From Phycisphaerales bacterium (lineage in GTDB: Bacteria > Planctomycetota > Phycisphaerae > UBA1845), in NCBI GenBank assembly GCA_003597935.1, contig QZJT01000145.1:1-56395 (forward strand): a DNA stretch of 56,395 nt. The letters run 5' to 3'. Below, piece after piece: positions 53,830 through 56,395 of this stretch. Numbering within the stretch: position 1 is the stretch's first letter; every line of letters starts with the position of its first letter. The notes under the pieces were generated by a model. The model made no database searches. It had not been told where the DNA came from and saw only the letters and a program-made list of their open reading frames with translations. The position numbers and the translations under genes were made by a program.

Positions 53830-54511
53830 GTCTCGGATCCTCCCCTGAAAGCGAAGGGAGCGAATCACCACCCGCGCCGATGGAACCCCCCGCCGGCGCA
53901 GACGGGGCGCGCCGCGTCACAATCTATATCACCGCGCGATCGCGTGCCAGAATCGAGCCTCAACGCCGCAACGAGCGCCCGAACGGGCGCGTGACAGAAT
54001 CGGCGGGCGCCCCTGGAACCGCGTGGCGCCAGCCTGGCAGCGGTGGGGAAAGGCGTTCGCGACTTGAGACCGCACTCACCGGGGAACTCCGCGCGGGCTT
54101 CATGCCCGGGCAGCACCGGGACGTGATAAAGTGGCTCTTCTCTGGGACCGCGAAACGGTGGCATGCGACGAAGTTGCTCTGCTCTGCGGCCGCGCGGCAG
54201 TGGGATGCGACGAAACTGCTCTGCTCCGCGGCCGCGCGGGGGTGGGATCCGACGAAGTTGCTCTGCTCTGGAGCCGCGCCGCGGCCGAGGAGCTGTAGCG
54301 GCGTTCGCGGTTGAAGATCGGAGCATGGAGACCCCTTTACGACTGAAGCCTGGTCCGCAATCGCGCCTGCAGACCGGAGCACGGGCTCCACTGGCGACCG
54401 CGGGCCAGGGCGTGTATACGCCATCCTATCCAAGCAACGCCAAGCGGGGTGGCGTGACGCCGCCCGCGGATCGTGCCCGGTTCGGCGCCGCACGCCGTGG
54501 CGCCGTTGGAG
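53830..54511. other. Intergenic region with tandem repeat, no gene seen
   Basis: About 680 bp between the GH116 gene and the zinc-ribbon gene with no supported coding frame. It holds the 42-bp tandem array (54134-54284) and a diverged family A fragment near 54089. Confidence 0.6.
54134..54284. repeat. 42-bp tandem repeat (three units plus partial)
   Basis: Units at 54134-54175, 54176-54217 and 54218-54259, then a partial unit to 54284. Each unit starts GCTCTGCTCTGCGGCCGCG (first copy GCTCTTCTCTGGGACCGCG) and ends GCGACGAAGTT. Same period and shared core as 3032-3130. Confidence 0.85.
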
Positions 54512-54790
54512 TTACTCGGAAGATGGACCTGCCCTTGTGCCACACTCCGGGCAGGTTCCAGACAGGTTGCCCGTCAAGTCGAAGCCGCATTTCAGGCACC
54601 GCAGTCCGCTGCCGGTATTGCACCGGAAGGTCAGGCGGTGGTAGACGAGCAGGGCGCAGAGCAGGCCCGGTGCGAAAAACACGGTGTGGGAAATCCAGTC
54701 ATGTACGGTGCGCAGGCGCGGGGAAAGTTTGCTTTCAACCGTTCCGACCTGGAAGGCGCTCGTCCAGTTCGTCGGCAAACGCCTCCGCAT
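54512..54790 (-). CDS. Small membrane-anchored zinc-ribbon protein
   Basis: Up to 92 residues. One hydrophobic segment (TVFFAPGLLCALLVYHRL) precedes a zinc ribbon (CLKCGFDLTG and TCPECGT), a combination common in Planctomycetota. The first available ATG (54790) lies 56 bp inside the upstream DUF3037 gene, so the start is uncertain; a shorter non-ATG start or a small frameshift is possible. Last gene of a leftward three-gene run. Confidence 0.65.
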   Translation of the reverse strand: MRRRLPTNWTSAFQVGTVESKLSPRLRTVHDWISHTVFFAPGLLCALLVYHRLTFRCNTGSGLRCLKCGFDLTGNLSGTCPECGTRAGPSSE

Positions 54791-55217
54791 CGGCTACGGA
54801 CCGGATCACCTCTCCGCCTCGCCTGGCGATCTGCTGCACCGCGGCCTCCGGCGGCGCGACCAGTCGCTGATAGAGCGCGTCCCGCACCTGTTCGAAAGGC
54901 TCCGTCGCGGCGGCGCTGAACGCCAGCGGCCGGCTCAGGAGAACCTGCCCGGCACAAAGCTCCTCCAGGTAGCGCAAGAACTCGGGGGAGGTGCGATCGG
55001 GATGGAAAAGCGGGGCCGCCGGGCCGCATAACTCGTCCTTGAAGAAATCCCTCCATAGGCGGAACACGGCCGTGTCGATGCCCCTGCGCTTGGCCGCGTG
55101 CGGGCTGAAGCGCAGATCCAGCCTTCCCCGGCCCTGCAGGATCAGCCCCACGTTGACCGGCTCCATCCGCTCCCGGTCGGGTACGTACCGGATCAACACG
55201 TAGCGGTAGTCGATCAT
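54735..55217 (-). CDS. DUF3037 protein
   Basis: 160 residues from ATG 55217 with AGGAGGT upstream. The N-terminus (DYRYVLIRYVPDRERMEPVN then VGLILQ) is the DUF3037 signature; the rest is helical. The start overlaps the HipA-like kinase stop as ATGA, so the two are co-translated. DUF3037 genes often sit beside HipA-like kinase genes (recollection). It could be the partner or target-recognition part of the kinase. Confidence 0.88.
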   Translation of the reverse strand: MIDYRYVLIRYVPDRERMEPVNVGLILQGRGRLDLRFSPHAAKRRGIDTAVFRLWRDFFKDELCGPAAPLFHPDRTSPEFLRYLEELCAGQVLLSRPLAFSAAATEPFEQVRDALYQRLVAPPEAAVQQIARRGGEVIRSVADAEAFADELDERLPGRNG

Positions 55218-56008
55218 GCCACACCTCCTCCACGTCGCGGCAAGCCGGGAAAGCAAACCTGCCAGCGGACTCTATGCTCGAGCAGGTAGCCGCGGCGAGC
55301 GATGAGGAACTTCACGAGACGCTGCCGCTCATCGGCATCCGGCTGCGGCGAGCTTTCGGGAATCCGGGCCACGGCGGCCCGAATCAGGTACTCCGGAAGC
55401 AGCCGAATGCGCTCACACCAGCGGTCTACGAGCTTCCAGTCGGTCAGAAACTCGCGATAGTGATTGCCCTTGTGATCCATGTCGAACATTGCCGGCAGTT
55501 CGGATTCGACCGCGTCGAGTCGCGGGATGCCGGCGCGGATGTTCGCATCGGGACGGGGACGGTATAAGCACGCGTCGCCATGATCGTAGAGCAACAGGCG
55601 ACCGTCGTCTCCCAGAAGCAGATTCCGGCGCATCGGTCCGAAGGCCCTATCGTTATTGGCGATGAACAGGTCGAAGATGCGGGCGCCGTGAACCTCGTCG
55701 GGGTGGTCCGCGACGTAGTCGCGTAGAGCGGCGGCGGTTGCAAGCGGAGGCTCCTGCATGGACGGGTCACGGTCCATCCACTGAATAAGCGCGACCGTCG
55801 TGCCGCCGACCGTATGGGTGATGACCGTCGGCAGATTCAGCCCCAGCGACATACCGATCTGGGTCGCGACAACTTCATTGGCAACGGTGTACGGGAACTC
55901 GGGGCTGCTGGTCTTGCCGAGGAACCGAACGTCAAAGAAGGTTTTCCCACCCGAGGCGCCACCGATCGGGTCGCCCGGCAGTTCCTTGATCTGTCGAATA
56001 GCTGCCAT
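55214..56008 (-). CDS. HipA-like kinase
   Basis: 264 residues from ATG 56008, with GAGG about ten bases upstream. The catalytic region reads IANNDRAFGPMRRNLLL and LLLYDHGDACL, in which the Asp of NNDR and the Asp of YDHG fit the catalytic base and Mg ligand of HipA/PI4K-like kinases. The N-terminal half includes a G-rich stretch (DPIGGASGGKTFFDVRFLG) suited to nucleotide binding. HipA proteins phosphorylate aminoacyl-tRNA synthetases in toxin-antitoxin systems, but this short form lacks the HipA N-terminal domain. First gene of the run with DUF3037. Confidence 0.85.
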   Translation of the reverse strand: MAAIRQIKELPGDPIGGASGGKTFFDVRFLGKTSSPEFPYTVANEVVATQIGMSLGLNLPTVITHTVGGTTVALIQWMDRDPSMQEPPLATAAALRDYVADHPDEVHGARIFDLFIANNDRAFGPMRRNLLLGDDGRLLLYDHGDACLYRPRPDANIRAGIPRLDAVESELPAMFDMDHKGNHYREFLTDWKLVDRWCERIRLLPEYLIRAAVARIPESSPQPDADERQRLVKFLIARRGYLLEHRVRWQVCFPGLPRRGGGVA

Positions 56009-56395
56009 TCCGTCGAGCCTCGTCGGTGACCGCCCGCTGCGATCGCCGGCTGTTCTCGGCGGTAAAGCGTTCGCTGGCCGTGCCGCTACCGTTGCGAACC
56101 GGCGCAGTGACCCTCAAAAGGCAAACCCCAGTTCCGGAACCGTCTGTTCCGGTGCGGGCAAGCTCCATGCTGAAGCACGTCGGTGATGTCGCAAGGCCGA
56201 AGTCGCGCGGTGCGATCTCCCCATGTGAGGCGGCAGATTACCCTTGCCGACCCGCGGCGTCACGCAGCAGCCATGCCGCGAGATCCGTACGGCGAGGAAT
56301 CACGGACAAGACGTCTTGGCGTCTCGGTCGACGGTCGCGGTGTCGCGGTCAGGCAAGTTCGGCAGCGCCAAGGCGGCCAGCGTGGTTCCGGCGTC
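56009..56395. other. Window end, no gene seen
   Basis: 387 bp upstream of the HipA-like gene with no supported coding frame. Its promoter should be here; no clear consensus was found. Confidence 0.5.

Overview
The window is GC-rich DNA that most resembles a member of the Planctomycetota, probably of the Phycisphaerae type. The evidence is secreted proteins with Asp-box, SBBP and dockerin-like sequences, two GH172 (DUF2961) proteins and one GH116 protein, a DUF1570 protein, small CxxC zinc-ribbon proteins, a ferredoxin-Rieske / split cytochrome b / multihaem cytochrome c module, and many short palindromic repeats between and inside genes. This placement is inference; there is no rRNA to test it.

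Layout. 1-4.6 kb: a 5'-truncated Asp-box protein, a lone receiver-domain regulator and a secreted dihaem EF-hand protein. 4.9-14.4 kb: an intact tRNA-Phe(GAA) followed by a 9,426-bp integrative element bounded by perfect 53-bp direct repeats of the tRNA 3' end. The element has a tightly overlapping leftward operon (small Zn protein, primase-helicase, winged-helix protein, two small proteins, Xis-like HTH, XRE-like HTH, tyrosine integrase) and one rightward cargo gene for a secreted SBBP protein. No capsid or conjugation genes were seen, so the layout recalls phage satellites and P4-like islands. Its most striking feature is that the attachment core lies inside the integrase reading frame. The integrated copy ends in 28 residues read from the tRNA antisense and chromosome, whereas the circle would place a 134-codon tail at the opposite end of the element in the same frame.

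15-22 kb: two convergent secreted proteins, an OPT transporter translationally coupled to a lipoprotein, FabI, a Zn/HNH-like protein and IF-1. 22.4-30.3 kb: a small gene, a truncated HNH gene, then a complete NiFe-hydrogenase maturation set hypA-B-F-C-D-E with no structural hydrogenase gene in view. hypF carries several in-frame insertions of genomic repeats. 30.3-32.1 kb: a small membrane protein and a PDZ plus alpha/beta-hydrolase protein. 32.3-42.6 kb: a GlmM-type mutase, a membrane-anchored HEAT-like protein, then a bc-type quinol-oxidising module: ferredoxin-Rieske fusion, cytochrome b in two parts, and an octahaem cytochrome c with an N-terminal coiled coil. 42.7-46.2 kb: an amber-interrupted small gene pair, a secreted protein, NAD(P)H-hydrate epimerase and a DUF1570 protein with a possible leaderless promoter. 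46.7-53.8 kb: two GH172 proteins and one GH116 protein. 54.5-56.0 kb: a zinc-ribbon protein, a DUF3037 protein and a HipA-like kinase in one operon.

Four secreted proteins, including the element's cargo protein, end in the same roughly 75-residue four-cysteine domain (five copies in all). I recognise no named family for it, and it could be a shared sorting or surface-anchoring tail.
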